From JBHYGK01 sp051859045 (GTDB lineage Bacteria; Pseudomonadota; Gammaproteobacteria; Xanthomonadales; Xanthomonadaceae): a stretch of DNA of 64,000 nucleotides. Positions within the stretch are counted from its first letter, which is position 1. Every line of letters begins with the position of its first letter. Location: positions 1 to 64,000 of the forward strand of contig JBHYGK010000045.1 of assembly GCA_051859045.1 (NCBI GenBank). Direction: 5' to 3'. Under the pieces are notes generated by a model. The model had not been told where the DNA came from and did no database searches. It worked only from the letters and a program-made list of their open reading frames with translations. The translations under genes and the position numbers were made by a program. This document shows, piece by piece, positions 1 to 13,475 of the stretch.

Positions 1-1557
1 CCCGCCGCCGCGCCTGCGCCTGCGCCTGCGGCCAAGCCTGCGGCCAAGCCTGCCGCCGCCGCGCCTCCCGCCGCGCCTCCCGCCGCCGCGCCCGCGCGCG
101 TCGCCTCCGGCCCCGCGCCGGCCCCGGCCAGCGGCCGCACGCCCGACGAGACCTGCGCGCTGGTCGTCATCGGCGCCGGCCCTGGCGGCTACACCGCGGC
201 CTTCCGCGCCGCCGACCTCGGCCTCGACGTGGTGCTGGTCGAGCGCTACCCCAGCCTCGGCGGCGTCTGCCTCAACGTCGGCTGCATCCCGTCGAAGGCG
301 CTGCTGCACGCGGCGTTCGTCATCGACGAAGCCGCCCACCTGGCCGACATCGGCGTGAGCTTCGGCGCGCCCGTGATCGACCTCGAGAAGCTGCGCGCCC
401 ACAAGGGCCGCGTGGTGGGCCAGCTCACCAAGGGCCTGGCCGGCATGGCCAAGCAGCGCAAGGTGCGCACGCTGACCGGCGTGGCCCGCTTCGTGTCCGC
501 GCACGAGCTCGAGGTGGTCGCGGCCGACGGCGGCACCCGGCTGCTGCGCTTCGAGCAGGCGATCATCGCGGCGGGCTCGCAGCCGGTGAAGCTGCCGGGC
601 TTCCCGTGGGACGACCCGCGGGTGATGGACTCCACCGACGCGCTCGAGCTCAAGGAGGTGCCCAAGCGCCTGCTGGTGGTGGGCGGCGGCATCATCGGCC
701 TCGAGATGGCCACGGTGTACCGCGCGCTCGGCGCCGAGGTGACCGTGGTCGAGCTCGGCGCGCAGCTGATGCCGGGCGCCGACCTCGACCTGGTCAAGCC
801 GTTGGCCGATCGCCTCAAGGCGCAGGGCGTCCGCGTGCTGCTCGAGACCAAGGTCGCCAAGGTCGAGGCCACGGAGGCGGCGCTCGTCGCCAGCTTCGAC
901 GGCGCCAAGGCGCCCGCCGGCGGCGAGTTCGACCGCGTGCTGGTGGCCGTGGGCCGCAGCCCCAACGGCGGCAAGCTCGACGCGGGCAAGGCCGGCGTCG
1001 AGGTCACCGACCGCGGCTTCATCCCGGTCGACCGCCAGATGCGCACCAGCGCCCCGCACGTGTTCGCCATCGGCGACCTCGTCGGCCAGCCGATGCTGGC
1101 CCACAAGGCCACCCACGAGGGCAAGCTGGCCGCCGAGGTCGCGGCCGGGCTCAAGCGCGAGTGGGTCGCGCGCACGGTGCCGTCGGTGGCCTACACCGAC
1201 CCCGAGGTGGCCTGGGTGGGCGTCACCGAGGCCGAGGCCAAGGCCAAGGGCCTGCACGTGGGCGTGGGCAAGTTCCCGTGGGCCGCGTCGGGCCGCGCCA
1301 TCGGCAACCTGCGCACCGAGGGCTTCACGAAGCTGATCGTCGACGAGGCCACCCACCGCGTGATCGGCGGCGCGATCGTCGGCACGCATGCCGGCGACCT
1401 GATCAGCGAGCTCGCGCTGGCGGTCGAGATGGGGGCCGAGGTCGGCGACCTGGGCCACACGATCCACCCGCACCCGACCCTGGGCGAGACCGTGGGCTTG
1501 GCCGCCGAGGTCTACGAGGGCACGATCACCGACCTGTACCTGCCGAAGAAGAAGTAA
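1..1557 (+). CDS. lpdA: Dihydrolipoamide dehydrogenase (E3), 5' end outside the window
   Basis: FAD-dependent disulfide oxidoreductase that reoxidises the dihydrolipoyl groups of the pyruvate or 2-oxoglutarate dehydrogenase complex with NAD+. The frame is open from base 1. It begins in an Ala/Pro/Lys-rich flexible linker (about 1-150), which implies an N-terminal lipoyl domain upstream, as in the long E3 form. Next come the FAD motif GAGPGGYTAAF (about 172-204), the redox-active disulfide motif CLNVGC (about 270-287), the NAD-binding motif GGGIIGLEMA and the C-terminal HPHPTLGE segment carrying the catalytic His. The ATG at 229 lies inside the FAD domain and is not the start. The gene ends convergently with a small membrane protein gene. 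Confidence 0.95.
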   Translation, partial: PAAAPAPAPAAKPAAKPAAAAPPAAPPAAAPARVASGPAPAPASGRTPDETCALVVIGAGPGGYTAAFRAADLGLDVVLVERYPSLGGVCLNVGCIPSKALLHAAFVIDEAAHLADIGVSFGAPVIDLEKLRAHKGRVVGQLTKGLAGMAKQRKVRTLTGVARFVSAHELEVVAADGGTRLLRFEQAIIAAGSQPVKLPGFPWDDPRVMDSTDALELKEVPKRLLVVGGGIIGLEMATVYRALGAEVTVVELGAQLMPGADLDLVKPLADRLKAQGVRVLLETKVAKVEATEAALVASFDGAKAPAGGEFDRVLVAVGRSPNGGKLDAGKAGVEVTDRGFIPVDRQMRTSAPHVFAIGDLVGQPMLAHKATHEGKLAAEVAAGLKREWVARTVPSVAYTDPEVAWVGVTEAEAKAKGLHVGVGKFPWAASGRAIGNLRTEGFTKLIVDEATHRVIGGAIVGTHAGDLISELALAVEMGAEVGDLGHTIHPHPTLGETVGLAAEVYEGTITDLYLPKKK

Positions 1558-1570
1558 GCGCCGGGGCACC

Positions 1571-1590
1571 GCGCCGGCCCCGGCCGGCGC
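1571..1590. terminator. GC-rich hairpin between convergent genes
   Basis: Perfect 9-bp inverted repeat, GCGCCGGCC at 1571-1579 against GGCCGGCGC at 1582-1590. It lies between the lpdA stop codon and the stop codon of the convergent gene. There is no T-tract on either side, so a terminator role is inferred from position only. Confidence 0.35.
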
Positions 1591-1597
1591 GCGCGGC

Positions 1598-1813
1598 TCA
1601 GGCCCGCACGATGGGCGAGGGCAGGGCGCCGCCGGCGGCGCGGCGGGCCTCGATGCGCGTCCACACCTTCTCGTGGAAGTAGTAGGCGACGGTGTTGCAG
1701 GCCGGCTCGACCACGGCCAGCGCGCCGCCGATCGCGACGCTGCCGGTCAGGGCATAGCCGACGCCGAAGGCGACGGTGAAGTGCAGGGCGGCGAAGCTGA
1801 GGGTCTTGGCCAT
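1598..1813 (-). CDS. DUF2061-family small membrane protein
   Basis: A 71-aa protein matching the DUF2061 pattern: it begins MAKTLSFAALHFTVAFG, contains VEPACNTVAYYFHEKVW, and has two predicted membrane helices (about residues 6-24 and 28-46). The C-terminal tail is Arg-rich and probably cytoplasmic. Members are small inner-membrane proteins of unknown function. The start ATG is preceded by a GGAGG-like Shine-Dalgarno sequence. It is transcribed away from the ATP synthase operon and converges on lpdA. The overlapping longer frame is a shadow. Confidence 0.8.
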   Translation of the reverse strand: MAKTLSFAALHFTVAFGVGYALTGSVAIGGALAVVEPACNTVAYYFHEKVWTRIEARRAAGGALPSPIVRA

Positions 1814-1891
1814 GGCGGCCTCCGGGAGGGCGGGACGGCCTGATCCTGGGCGCGCCCGTGGGCGGGAGCCAATGAATTGTTCGGACTACAC

Positions 1892-1910
1892 CCATAGGCG
1901 TTGACTATGG
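1892..1910. repeat. Short inverted repeat in the divergent region before the atp promoter
   Basis: CCATAG-N7-CTATGG in a relatively AT-rich patch between the DUF2061 gene and the atp promoter. It could be an operator, but no regulator is encoded nearby. Confidence 0.3.
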
Positions 1911-1949
1911 CCGCCGGTCGCGCGGGCCAGGATCCGCCGCTGTCTCCGG

Positions 1950-1979
1950 TTGTCCCCCAAAAACGGCCGCTGCTATACT
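1950..1979 (+). promoter_or_regulatory. Sigma-70 type promoter of the ATP synthase operon
   Basis: TTGTCC (1950-1955), an 18-bp spacer, and TATACT (1974-1979) preceded by TG at 1971-1972, which makes an extended -10. The predicted transcription start is near 1986, about 55 bases before the first gene of the operon. It excludes the far-upstream TTG at 1950 as a start codon. Confidence 0.7.
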
Positions 1980-2039
1980 TCCGCGGCTTCGCAGGGCCAA
2001 CGCCTTGCGGGGACTCCTTTCGCAACCCGGGACCCGCGC

Positions 2040-2408
2040 GTGACCTCGACGATGGCCGCGGGCCGGCGCATGGCGATCCGCGCGGCGGCCTGGCAGGCCT
2101 GCGGCAGCGTGATCCTCGCGCTGGCCTTCCTCACGAGGGACGCCGCATCGGCCGGGGCCGCGCTGTTCGGGGGCGGGGCGATGGTGATGGGCGGGCTGGT
2201 GCTCGCGTGGTTCTCGCTCAAGGGCGAGGCGCCGGCGGCCTACGGGGCGCTCGGGCGACTCGTCCTCGGGATGGTGGCGCGGTGGGTGGTGGTCGGCGTG
2301 GCGCTGGTGGTGGGGCTCGGAGCCCTGCAGCTGCCTCCCCTCCCCCTGCTGGCGAGCCTGGTCATGGCATTCATCGTCGGGGCGGTCGCCTCGGCCAAGC
2401 AGCATTGA
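2040..2408 (+). CDS. atpI: ATP synthase subunit I (AtpI-like)
   Basis: A small four-helix membrane protein of about 122 aa at the head of the ATP synthase operon. AtpI-type proteins assist assembly of the c-ring and are not part of the finished enzyme. The sequence shows four hydrophobic stretches and ends SAKQH; conservation is low, as usual for this family, so the call rests on topology and on its place 24 bases before atpB. I chose GTG 2040, or ATG 2052 in the same frame, because the longer frame starting at 1950 would lie inside the promoter. The ribosome-binding site is weak. Confidence 0.7.
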   Translation: MTSTMAAGRRMAIRAAAWQACGSVILALAFLTRDAASAGAALFGGGAMVMGGLVLAWFSLKGEAPAAYGALGRLVLGMVARWVVVGVALVVGLGALQLPPLPLLASLVMAFIVGAVASAKQH

Positions 2409-2432
2409 CGCATCACGATCCAAGGGCTCCAC

Positions 2433-3233
2433 ATGGCCGGCGACGCTGAGACTCTGACTTCCACCCAGTACATCCAGCACCACCTGCAGAACCTGAAGAT
2501 CCAGGTCGGCGAGGGCGGCTTCTGGGCGATCCACCTCGACACCATGATCACCTCGGTGCTGGTCGGCCTGGTGATGGTGTTCGCGATGTGGCTGGCCACC
2601 CGCAAGGCCACCGCCGGCGTGCCGGGCAAGTGGCAGGCCTTCGTCGAGATCGTGCTCGAGTTCATCGACCAGCAGGTCCGCGACGCCTACCACGGCTCCA
2701 GCAAGCTGGTCACCCCGATCGCCATCACCCTGTTCGTCTGGATCCTCCTGATGAACACCCTGAAGATGATCCCGGCCGACTTCATCGCCGTGCCGCTCCA
2801 CGCCATGGGCGTGGAGTACTGGAAGCCGGTGCCGACCGCCGACGTCTCGGCCACGCTCGGCATGTCGATCAGCGTGTTCTTCCTGATGATCTTCTTCGCG
2901 CTGCGGGCCAAGGGCCTGGGCGGCTTCATCAAGGAGCTCTTCGTCGCCCCGTTCGGCCCGTGGATGTTCCCGGCCAACCTGCTGCTCAACGCCGTCGAGC
3001 TGCTGAGCAAGCCGCTGAGCCTCGCCATGCGCCTGTTCGGCAACATGTACGGCGGCGAGATCGTGTTCCTGCTGATCTGGATGCTCGCGGGCGCCGGCAT
3101 CGGCGGCATGCTGGCCGGCGGCGTCTTCGGCCTCGGCTGGATGCTGTTCCACCTGCTGGTGATCCCGCTGCAGGCCTTCATCTTCATGATGCTCTCGGTC
3201 GTCTACCTGAGCCTCATGGAAGAGCACCACTGA
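2433..3233 (+). CDS. atpB: ATP synthase F0 subunit a
   Basis: A 266-aa membrane stator subunit that forms the two proton half-channels next to the c-ring. The hallmark segment LAMRLFGNMYGGE is present, with the essential Arg at about residue 200, followed by the last helices (HLLVIPLQAFIFMML) typical of the C-terminus. Multiple hydrophobic segments run from about residue 38 onward. A long loop with a Trp-Lys-Pro-Val-Pro stretch lies near residues 130-135, as in other gammaproteobacteria. Second gene of the operon. Confidence 0.97.
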   Translation: MAGDAETLTSTQYIQHHLQNLKIQVGEGGFWAIHLDTMITSVLVGLVMVFAMWLATRKATAGVPGKWQAFVEIVLEFIDQQVRDAYHGSSKLVTPIAITLFVWILLMNTLKMIPADFIAVPLHAMGVEYWKPVPTADVSATLGMSISVFFLMIFFALRAKGLGGFIKELFVAPFGPWMFPANLLLNAVELLSKPLSLAMRLFGNMYGGEIVFLLIWMLAGAGIGGMLAGGVFGLGWMLFHLLVIPLQAFIFMMLSVVYLSLMEEHH

Positions 3234-3323
3234 GGCGCGCCACGCCTCGGCACGCTTCACACCGCTTCACCTTGCGCCATCCCAGTTCCACCCTTCGTAT
3301 CCACCCCTTAGAAAACACGCTCC

Positions 3324-3327
3324 GGAG
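3324..3327 (+). promoter_or_regulatory. Strong Shine-Dalgarno and A/T-rich leader of atpE
   Basis: GGAG eight bases before the atpE ATG, in an unusually AT-rich stretch (about 3290-3335) at the end of a 102-base intercistronic region. In E. coli a comparable translational enhancer raises c-subunit output; the same role here is inferred. Confidence 0.5.
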
Positions 3328-3335
3328 AAATTGCA

Positions 3336-3626
3336 ATGGAAGCCATCCTGTCCATCCTCGGTAACGTCCAGGCCTCCACCGCGCTGGCCATCGGCATCAT
3401 GATCGGCCTGGGCGCGCTCGGCGCCGGTATCGGCATGGCCCTGATGGCCGGCAAGTTCCTGGAGTCGGCCGCCCGCCAGCCGGAGCTGATCCCGGTCCTG
3501 CAGGTCCGCATGTTCATCACCGCCGGCCTGATCGACGCCGCGTTCATCATCTCGGTCGCCATCGGCCTGCTGTTCGCCTTCACCAACCCGCTCGCGACCC
3601 AGATCGTCGCCGCGCTGGGCCAGTAA
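3336..3626 (+). CDS. atpE: ATP synthase F0 subunit c
   Basis: A 96-aa double-helix hairpin that forms the rotating c-ring. The Gly/Ala-rich first helix (GLGALGAGIGMALMAGK) and the polar loop with ARQPE are clear. The proton-carrying carboxylate is Asp67 in AGLIDAAFI. The carboxylate is Asp and the usual sodium-ligand pattern is absent, so a proton-coupled enzyme is expected. Two stable hairpins follow the stop codon. Confidence 0.97.
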   Translation: MEAILSILGNVQASTALAIGIMIGLGALGAGIGMALMAGKFLESAARQPELIPVLQVRMFITAGLIDAAFIISVAIGLLFAFTNPLATQIVAALGQ

Positions 3627-3641
3627 GGCTGACCTGCTTCG

Positions 3642-3700
3642 CCGGACGGCGGCCTCGGGCCGCCGTCCGGGCTTGACCTACGCGGGGCATTCGCCCCGCG
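3642..3700 (+). promoter_or_regulatory. Two tandem RNA hairpins between atpE and atpF
   Basis: The first is a perfect 13-bp stem with a 3-base loop (3642-3654 with 3658-3670). The second is a perfect 8-bp stem with loop ATTC (3681-3688 with 3693-3700). Neither has a T-tract, and atpF starts 25 bases later, so full termination is unlikely. Protection of the 3' end of an atpE message, or partial attenuation, would fit the excess of c subunits the enzyme needs. Confidence 0.6.
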
Positions 3701-3725
3701 TCCGTCCATCCGGCAGAGCGCACCC

Positions 3726-4196
3726 ATGAATCTCAACCTCACTCTCTTCGGCCAGGCCCTCGCCTTCGCCGGCCTCATCTGGATCATCGCGACCAAGATC
3801 TGGCCGCCCCTCCTCAATGCGATCGAGGAGCGCCAGAAGAAGATCGCCGAGGGTCTGGCCGCGGCCGACCGCTCGCAGAAGGACCTGGCCCAGGCCCAGG
3901 AGCAGGTCGACGCGATCCTCCGCGAGGCCCGCGCCACCGCCAACGGCATCATCGAGCAGGCCCACGGCCGCGCGAACCAGATCGTCGACAAGGCGAAGGT
4001 CGACGCGATCACCGAGGGCGCGCGCCAGAAGGCGCTGGCCGAGGCCGAGATCGCCGCCATGGCGGGCAAGGCCAAGGAAGACCTGCGTCGCCAGGTCGCC
4101 GTCCTCGCCGTCGCCGGCGCCGAGAAGCTGATCCGCGCCGAGATCAACGCCGGCACGCACAAGCAGCTGCTCGACGAGCTCGCGGCCGAGATCTGA
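3726..4196 (+). CDS. atpF: ATP synthase F0 subunit b
   Basis: A 156-aa peripheral stalk subunit. It has one N-terminal membrane helix (about residues 5-26, ending IWPPLLNAIEERQKKI) followed by a long charged, Ala/Glu/Lys-rich helix that dimerises and binds the delta subunit. The length equals that of the usual bacterial b subunit. It ends two bases before atpH, which suggests translational coupling. Confidence 0.96.
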   Translation: MNLNLTLFGQALAFAGLIWIIATKIWPPLLNAIEERQKKIAEGLAAADRSQKDLAQAQEQVDAILREARATANGIIEQAHGRANQIVDKAKVDAITEGARQKALAEAEIAAMAGKAKEDLRRQVAVLAVAGAEKLIRAEINAGTHKQLLDELAAEI

Positions 4197-4198
4197 CC

Positions 4199-4732
4199 AT
4201 GAGCCACGCCGCCACCCTCGCCCGTCCCTACGCGCGCGCCGCCTTCTCGCTGGCGCGCGAGCACGGCGGCCTGCCGGCCTGGTCCGACGCCCTGGGCTTC
4301 GCCGCCCAGGTCGCCGCCGACCCGCGCGTGCAGGCCCTGCTCGGCCACCCGCTGCTCGACGCGGCCGGCAAGGTCGCGCTGCTGTCGCCCCCGCAGGCGC
4401 CGGCCGGCGACGTGTTCGCCCGCTTCCTCGGCGAGCTCGCCGAGCACGACCGCCTGCCGCTGCTGCCCGAGATCGCCGCGCTCTACGCGCTGCTGCGCTC
4501 GGAGGCCGAGCGCGTGGTCAAGGCGCTGGTGACCTCGGCGACGCCGCTGGCGGCCGACCAGGTCGAGTCGCTGCGCGCCTCGCTGGGCAAGCGCTTCGGC
4601 CAGGCCGTCGAGCTCGAGCTCGCGGTCGACCCGGCGCTGATCGGCGGCGCGGTCATCTCGGCCGGCGACGTGGTCATCGACGGGTCGCTGCGCGCGAAGC
4701 TCGCGCGCCTCGGCACCGCCCTCGCGCACTGA
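4199..4732 (+). CDS. atpH: ATP synthase F1 subunit delta
   Basis: A 177-aa stator subunit linking F1 to the b dimer. The N-terminal segment ATLARPYARAAFSLA and the C-terminal segment with VDPALIGGAVISAGDVVIDGS are diagnostic of OSCP/delta. The start ATG follows the atpF stop by two bases. Standard operon position between b and alpha. Confidence 0.96.
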   Translation: MSHAATLARPYARAAFSLAREHGGLPAWSDALGFAAQVAADPRVQALLGHPLLDAAGKVALLSPPQAPAGDVFARFLGELAEHDRLPLLPEIAALYALLRSEAERVVKALVTSATPLAADQVESLRASLGKRFGQAVELELAVDPALIGGAVISAGDVVIDGSLRAKLARLGTALAH

Positions 4733-4789
4733 TCCCACCCTTTCCAACTCTCCAGTACCGGCCGCGGCCGGGCCACCAGGAAACCTCCC

Positions 4790-6337
<1,548 letters not shown>

Positions 6338-6398
6338 CCGGCTGGCGCCCCCCCGGGGGCGCCGCGGTCCCCGACAGCGAAGACAAGCGAGCGAACCA

Positions 6399-7262
6399 AT
6401 GGCAGGCGGACGCGAAATCAAGTCGAAGATCAAGAGCGTGCAGAACACCCGCAAGGTGACGCGCGCGCTCGAGATGGTCTCTGCCTCCAAGATCCGCAAG
6501 GCGCAGGAGCGCATGAAGACCTCGCGCCCGTACGCGCGCGCGATGAAGCAGGTGATCGGCCACCTGGCCCAGGCCAACACCGACTACCAGCACCCCTTCA
6601 TGGTGGAGCGCAAGGACGTCAAGCGCGTCGGCTTCATCATCGTGTCGTCCGACCGCGGCTTGGCCGGCGGCCTGAACAACAACCTGTTCCGCAAGATGCT
6701 GGGCGAGATCCGCCAGTGGAACGAGAAGGGCGTCGAGGTCGACGTGGTCACCATCGGCCAGAAGGCCTCGGTGTACTTCCGCCGGGTCAAGGTCAACATG
6801 CTGGCCAGCGTGTCGCACCTGGGCGATGCGCCCAAGCTCGACCAGCTGATCGGCGTGATCAAGGTGATGCTGGACGCCTACACCGAAGGCAAGCTGGACC
6901 GCGTGTTCGTCGTCTACAACGACTTCGTCAACACGATGACCCAGCGCGCCGCGTTCGACCAGCTGCTGCCGCTGCCGGCGGCGGAGACGCAGGTCGCGCA
7001 CCACGACTGGGACTACATCTACGAACCCGATGCCGAGACCGTGCTCGACCACGTGATCACGCGCTACATCGAGTCGCTGGTGTACCAGGCCGTGCTGGAG
7101 AACATCGCGTCCGAACACGCGGCGCGCATGGTGGCCATGAAGGCCGCCAGCGACAACGCCAACAAGCTCATCGGTACCCTGCAGCTGGTCTACAACAAGG
7201 CCCGCCAGGCGGCGATCACCCAGGAAATCTCCGAAATCGTCGGCGGCGCGGCGGCAGTCTGA
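6399..7262 (+). CDS. atpG: ATP synthase F1 subunit gamma
   Basis: A 287-aa central-stalk rotor subunit. The N-terminal helix begins MAGGREIKSKIKSVQNT, followed by RKVTRALEMVSASK, and the C-terminal helix contains ASDNANKLIGTLQLVYNKARQ. Both are the conserved coiled-coil halves of the gamma shaft. The middle carries the expected Rossmann-like portion (IIVSSDRGLAGGLNNN). Confidence 0.97.
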   Translation: MAGGREIKSKIKSVQNTRKVTRALEMVSASKIRKAQERMKTSRPYARAMKQVIGHLAQANTDYQHPFMVERKDVKRVGFIIVSSDRGLAGGLNNNLFRKMLGEIRQWNEKGVEVDVVTIGQKASVYFRRVKVNMLASVSHLGDAPKLDQLIGVIKVMLDAYTEGKLDRVFVVYNDFVNTMTQRAAFDQLLPLPAAETQVAHHDWDYIYEPDAETVLDHVITRYIESLVYQAVLENIASEHAARMVAMKAASDNANKLIGTLQLVYNKARQAAITQEISEIVGGAAAV

Positions 7263-7301
7263 CGCGCTTCGTCACAAGAATTCATCTAGAGGAATGCAGC
7301 A

Positions 7302-8708
<1,407 letters not shown>

Positions 8709-8732
8709 GCCCCGGACGACCAGGGAGCCCTC

Positions 8733-9155
8733 ATGTCGACCATCCGTTGTGACATCGTCAGCGCCGAGGACGCCATCTTCCACGGCACCGTGACGATGGT
8801 CGTCGCCACCGGCGCGCTGGGCGAGCTCGGCATCGCGCCGCGCCACGCCCCGCTGATCACCCGCCTCAAGCCCGGCTACGTCCGGGTGACGCTGGAGAAC
8901 GGCGAGCAGCAGGAGTTCTACGTCTCCGGCGGCATCCTCGAGGTGCAGCCCGAGGTGGTGACGGTCCTCGCCGACACCGCCCTGCGCGCCAAGGACCTCG
9001 ACGAGGTCCAGGCGAAGAAGGCGAAGGACGAGGCCGAGCGCATCCTGGCCAACCGCGGCGAGGCGATCGAGATCGCCGAGGCGCAGGCCCAGCTCGCGCA
9101 GGCCGTCGCCCAGCTGCAGGCCCTCGAGCGCCTGCGCAAGAACCTCAAGCACTGA
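8733..9155 (+). CDS. atpC: ATP synthase F1 subunit epsilon
   Basis: A 140-aa rotor subunit and intrinsic inhibitor of ATP hydrolysis. The N-terminal beta-sandwich (TIRCDIVSAEDAIFHG, GELGIAPRHAPLITRLKPG) is followed by a C-terminal helical hairpin rich in Ala, Glu and Lys (about residues 88-138). Last gene of the operon, followed by a clear intrinsic terminator. Confidence 0.97.
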   Translation: MSTIRCDIVSAEDAIFHGTVTMVVATGALGELGIAPRHAPLITRLKPGYVRVTLENGEQQEFYVSGGILEVQPEVVTVLADTALRAKDLDEVQAKKAKDEAERILANRGEAIEIAEAQAQLAQAVAQLQALERLRKNLKH

Positions 9156-9183
9156 GCCCGGCCGCGAGGCCCGGGTCCACGAC

Positions 9184-9213
9184 GAACGCCGGCGCTGCCG
9201 GCGTTCTTCGTTT
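9184..9213 (+). terminator. Intrinsic terminator of the ATP synthase operon
   Basis: Perfect 10-bp stem, GAACGCCGGC (9184-9193) with GCCGGCGTTC (9197-9206), a 3-base loop, followed by TTCGTTT. Located 28 bases after the atpC stop codon. Confidence 0.85.
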
Positions 9214-9218
9214 CCGGG

Positions 9219-9254
9219 CCCCGCGCGCCCCGCGCGCCCCGCGCGCCCCGCGCG
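9219..9254. repeat. Four tandem copies of a 9-bp GC repeat
   Basis: CCCCGCGCG repeated four times without mismatch directly after the atp terminator, upstream of the glmU promoter. It is noncoding on both strands. Its copy number may vary between strains. Confidence 0.85.
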
Positions 9255-9315
9255 TGCCGCCCCGCGCCGTCGCCCGCGCCCGCCGCACCGCCGCACCGCC
9301 GCCATCCCCGGCGGC

Positions 9316-9321
9316 TATCAT
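9316..9321 (+). promoter_or_regulatory. Candidate -10 element of glmU
   Basis: TATCAT in an otherwise GC-rich stretch, 38 bases before the glmU ATG. No convincing -35 hexamer is visible. Confidence 0.35.
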
Positions 9322-9359
9322 CCCGATCGACCGCCACCCGCCCACGCGCCGAGCCCGCC

Positions 9360-10745
9360 ATGACCAGCCCCGACACCGCCCCGCTGCACGTCGTCATCCT
9401 CGCCGCCGGCGAGGGCAAGCGGATGAAGTCCGCGCGCCCGAAGGTGCTGCAGCCGGTGGCCGGCCGTCCGATGCTGGGCCACGTGGTCGACGCCGCGCGC
9501 GCGCTGTTCCCCGCCGGCATCCACGTGGTGTTCGGCCACGGCGGCGACCAGGTGCGCGCCGCGTTCGACGGCCAGGCCGACCTGGCCTGGGCCGAGCAGG
9601 CCCGCCAGCTCGGCACCGGCCACGCGGTGGCCCAGGCCATGCCCGCCATCCCCGACGAGGCGCGGGTGCTGGTGCTCTACGGCGACGTGCCGCTGATCAC
9701 CGCCGACACCCTCGCCACGCTGCTCCGCGCGACCGGCCCGCTGGCCGTGCTGGTGGCCGAGCTCGATGATCCCACCGGCTACGGCCGCGTCATCGAGGAC
9801 GAGGCCGGCCGCGTCAGCCGCATCGTCGAGCAGAAGGACGCGCGCCCCGACGAGCTCGCCGTGCGCACGGTGAACACCGGCATCCTCGCCGCCGACGCCG
9901 GCGGCCTGCGCCGCTGGCTGGGCGCGCTCAAGGCCGACAACGCCCAAGGCGAGTACTACCTGACCGACGTGTTCGCGATGTCGGCCGCCGAGGGCCAGCC
10001 GGCCCACGTGGCGCGCTGCGGCGACGCGATCGAGATCGCCGGCGCCAACGATCCCTGGCAGCTGGCCCAGCTCGAGCGCGCCTGGCAGCAGCGCGCCGCG
10101 CGCGCGCTGTGCGTGGAGGGCGTGCGCTTGGCCGACCCGGCGCGGCTCGACATCCGCGGCACCGTCACCGTCGGCCGCGACGTCGAGATCGACGTGGACG
10201 TGGTGCTCGAGGGCGACGTCAGCCTCGGCGACGGCGTGCGGATCGGCCCGTTCACCCGCCTCAAGGACGTCAGCCTGGCCGCGGGCAGCGTGGTGCGCTC
10301 GCACTGCGACCTCGAGGGCGTGCTCGCCACCGGCGCGGTCGCCGTGGGGCCGTTCGCGCGCCTGCGCCCGGGCACCGTGCTGGCCGGGGGCGTGCACATC
10401 GGCAACTTCGTCGAGACCAAGCAGGCCACGCTGGCCGAGGGCGCGAAGGCCAACCACCTCAGCTACCTCGGCGACGCCGAGGTGGGCGCGGGCAGCAACA
10501 TCGGCGCGGGCACGATCACCTGCAACTACGACGGCGCGAACAAGCACCGCACCGTGATCGGCGCGGGCGCCTTCATCGGCTCGAACTCGGCGCTGGTGGC
10601 ACCGGTGCGGGTGGGCGACGGCGCCACGCTCGGCGCGGGCACCGTGCTGACCAAGGACGCGCCGGCCGGCGAGCTCACCGTGGCGCGCGCGCGCCAGGCC
10701 ACGCTGCCGGGCTGGTCGCGCCCGGCCAAGGCGCCGAAGGCCTGA
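9360..10745 (+). CDS. glmU: Bifunctional GlcN-1-P acetyltransferase / GlcNAc-1-P uridyltransferase
   Basis: A 461-aa cytoplasmic enzyme making UDP-GlcNAc for peptidoglycan and LPS. The N-terminal pyrophosphorylase domain has the LAAGEGKRMKS nucleotide-binding motif (about residues 14-24) and YGDVPLI. The C-terminal half is a left-handed beta-helix of hexapeptide repeats, including KANHLSYLGDAEVG and NIGAGTITCNYDG, the acetyltransferase signature. Length matches the family. Next to the atp operon, as in many gammaproteobacteria; the partner enzyme gene glmS lies about 10 kb downstream in this window. Confidence 0.97.
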   Translation: MTSPDTAPLHVVILAAGEGKRMKSARPKVLQPVAGRPMLGHVVDAARALFPAGIHVVFGHGGDQVRAAFDGQADLAWAEQARQLGTGHAVAQAMPAIPDEARVLVLYGDVPLITADTLATLLRATGPLAVLVAELDDPTGYGRVIEDEAGRVSRIVEQKDARPDELAVRTVNTGILAADAGGLRRWLGALKADNAQGEYYLTDVFAMSAAEGQPAHVARCGDAIEIAGANDPWQLAQLERAWQQRAARALCVEGVRLADPARLDIRGTVTVGRDVEIDVDVVLEGDVSLGDGVRIGPFTRLKDVSLAAGSVVRSHCDLEGVLATGAVAVGPFARLRPGTVLAGGVHIGNFVETKQATLAEGAKANHLSYLGDAEVGAGSNIGAGTITCNYDGANKHRTVIGAGAFIGSNSALVAPVRVGDGATLGAGTVLTKDAPAGELTVARARQATLPGWSRPAKAPKA

Positions 10746-10760
10746 GCGGGCCCCGGACGC

Positions 10761-12098
<1,338 letters not shown>

Positions 12099-12106
12099 CC
12101 GCGCGC

Positions 12107-13465
<1,359 letters not shown>

Positions 13466-13475
13466 GGCGCGCAAT

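Noticed and set aside
1..120. Repeat array at the window start
   Set aside because: It is the Ala/Pro-rich linker of the LpdA lipoyl region, a normal coding low-complexity stretch.
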